A stretch of 64,000 bases of DNA from Nephrocerus scutellatus. Taxonomy: Eukaryota; Arthropoda; Insecta; Diptera; Pipunculidae. A program made the position numbers and the translations under genes. Where the stretch lies: NCBI GenBank assembly GCA_947095585.1, contig OX352763.1:25965462-26029461 (forward strand). Direction: 5' to 3'. This document shows, piece by piece, positions 63,061 to 64,000 of the stretch. The first letter of the stretch is position 1. Each line of letters opens with the position of its first letter. The notes beneath the pieces were generated by a model. The model saw nothing but the letters and a program-made list of their open reading frames with translations. It searched no databases and had not been told where the DNA came from.

Positions 63061-64000
63061 TCATTTGTCTTTGCTAGAGATATTACGTAAAGCCTTTTTG
63101 CGCGTCGCAAGCATATTGTTCAGAACAACATTTCTTGCAAACTGATCACCCAATAGAGTCTCAACCAAATTTATAACCAACTGCAGCAATGCATGTGGAA
63201 GATATCCAGCAGTCTGTCCATCGATTCCGAGCGTGTTTAAAGCTGACTCCACATAGGTATCAGCAGAAGGGGCATAAATGTTTGGTTTTCGAATTTTTGT
63301 CATGTTGGTAGCTACAAAGCCTGGACGTACACTTTGTACAATAATACCTTGGCTTTTGTACTCAGTGTTTAAATCTGCACTGAACTTATCGACGAATGCC
63401 TACGAATCAATGATAAGAAATTTTTTTGATTCATAGCAGAAATGTGCTTACGGTTTACCTTTGTTGCACTGTACACAGAAAGCAGCGGATTGGGAATAAC
63501 TGCTGATGTTGATGACAAGTTGATGACAACTCCCTTTTTCTTTGCAATCATTCTAGGCATGACTAGCTGGCACATGTGGGTCACTGAATGAATATTTGCG
63601 GAAATTATATCCCGCAGAAATGTTGAACTATTCTCTGTGCATTTTAGGAAATACTCGGGATGCGAATAACTAATACCGACGTTATTTACTAACACGCCAA
63701 TATCAAGTCCTTGCAATCTCTCTTTTATTTTTTCATAAATTTCTGGGCCTCCAGTAAAATCAGTATCAATTATTTTGACTTCAACTCCGTTTGCATCGGC
63801 TGAAAAGGAAATATATTAAAATATTTTTAAATATATAAAACGATTGGTGGTTATCTTACAAATTTCCTTAGCAACTGTTTCCAGTTTGTTCAGAGATCGA
63901 CTGATCAGAACCAATTTGAGTCCGCTTTTAGCTAACTAAAAATATGAAATAATCATAAAACACTTTATTAGGTTAGCTTAATTTGATAAGCATTAGAGAA
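63061..64000 (-). CDS. 17-beta-HSD12-like short-chain dehydrogenase, copy 2 (5' part beyond window)
   Basis: Exons corresponding to 3, 4 and 5 of the first copy are present at 63935-63860, 63799-63459 and 63399-63061; the first two exons lie beyond the window edge. Positions 63061-64000 align with 56041-56980 almost base for base, including introns. The frame is open, with LVNNVG, NLSSTSAVI and YSATK intact. The C-terminus reads RKKALRNISSKDK, six residues longer than copy 1 and more like other family members, so this copy probably keeps the ancestral end. Differences such as SYSHPEY for NSPPEY and VINLVET for FIHLVET show the copies have begun to diverge. A tandem, same-strand gene duplicate about 7.0 kb upstream (in transcription terms) of copy 1. 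Confidence 0.88.

Overview
This is a stretch of nuclear DNA from a fly. The genes have short AT-rich introns with GT..AG junctions, the non-coding DNA is AT-rich and full of transposon debris, and the recognisable proteins are closest in layout to dipteran orthologues (small wing/PLC-gamma, Usp7, Tango4, Lsm12, Reg-2, Nek2, ND-MNLL). The mix suggests a higher (schizophoran) fly, possibly a tephritid or a drosophilid relative; the species cannot be fixed from the sequence alone.

Layout. 1-3.4 kb: unassigned DNA and a jockey-type LINE remnant. 3.4-7.4 kb (+): WASHC4/SWIP, nine exons. 9.5-13.3 kb (-): PLC-gamma (sl), two exons. 13.3-17.1 kb: gene-free, with two miniature transposons and another LINE tail. 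17.1-20.6 kb (+): Usp7, two exons. 20.6-24.5 kb: a GC-punctuated minisatellite element, a LINE fragment and a Helitron helicase fragment. 24.5 kb (+): a small unrecognised gene. 26.3-27.9 kb (+): Tango4/PLRG1. 28.4-32.8 kb: LINE debris, then an inverted, broken copy of Usp7 (-). 33.2-37.4 kb (-): Lsm12, whose 3.3 kb first intron holds a decayed LINE. 39.1-40.7 kb (+): a short TTC17-like secreted TPR protein. 41-41.8 kb (-): Reg-2/HDHD3-like HAD phosphatase. 44.9-45.3 kb (+): INO80C. 45.8-48.1 kb (-): Nek2. 49.2-50.3 kb: a minisatellite element that carries a piece of the Nek2 5' end. 52.1-52.5 kb (-): two tiny ORFs 23 nt apart, the second being complex I subunit ND-MNLL (NDUFB1). 54.7-55.8 kb: two minisatellites. 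56-59.3 kb (-): a 17-beta-HSD12/ketoacyl-CoA-reductase-like SDR. 60-61.5 kb: LINE tail, minisatellite element, truncated mariner. 63.1-64 kb (-): the 3' part of a second, tandem copy of the SDR.

The genes are mostly unrelated housekeeping functions (endosomal actin, phosphoinositide signalling, deubiquitination, splicing, RNA binding, chromatin remodelling, mitosis, respiration, lipid metabolism) and do not form a pathway. What is notable is the duplication activity: an inverted Usp7 pseudogene, a tandem SDR pair in which one copy has a C-terminal frameshift, a captured Nek2 fragment, and several dispersed repeat families, one of which lies just upstream of three different genes. Gene models were spliced by eye from frame, GT/AG sites and remembered family sequences; no transcript evidence was available.
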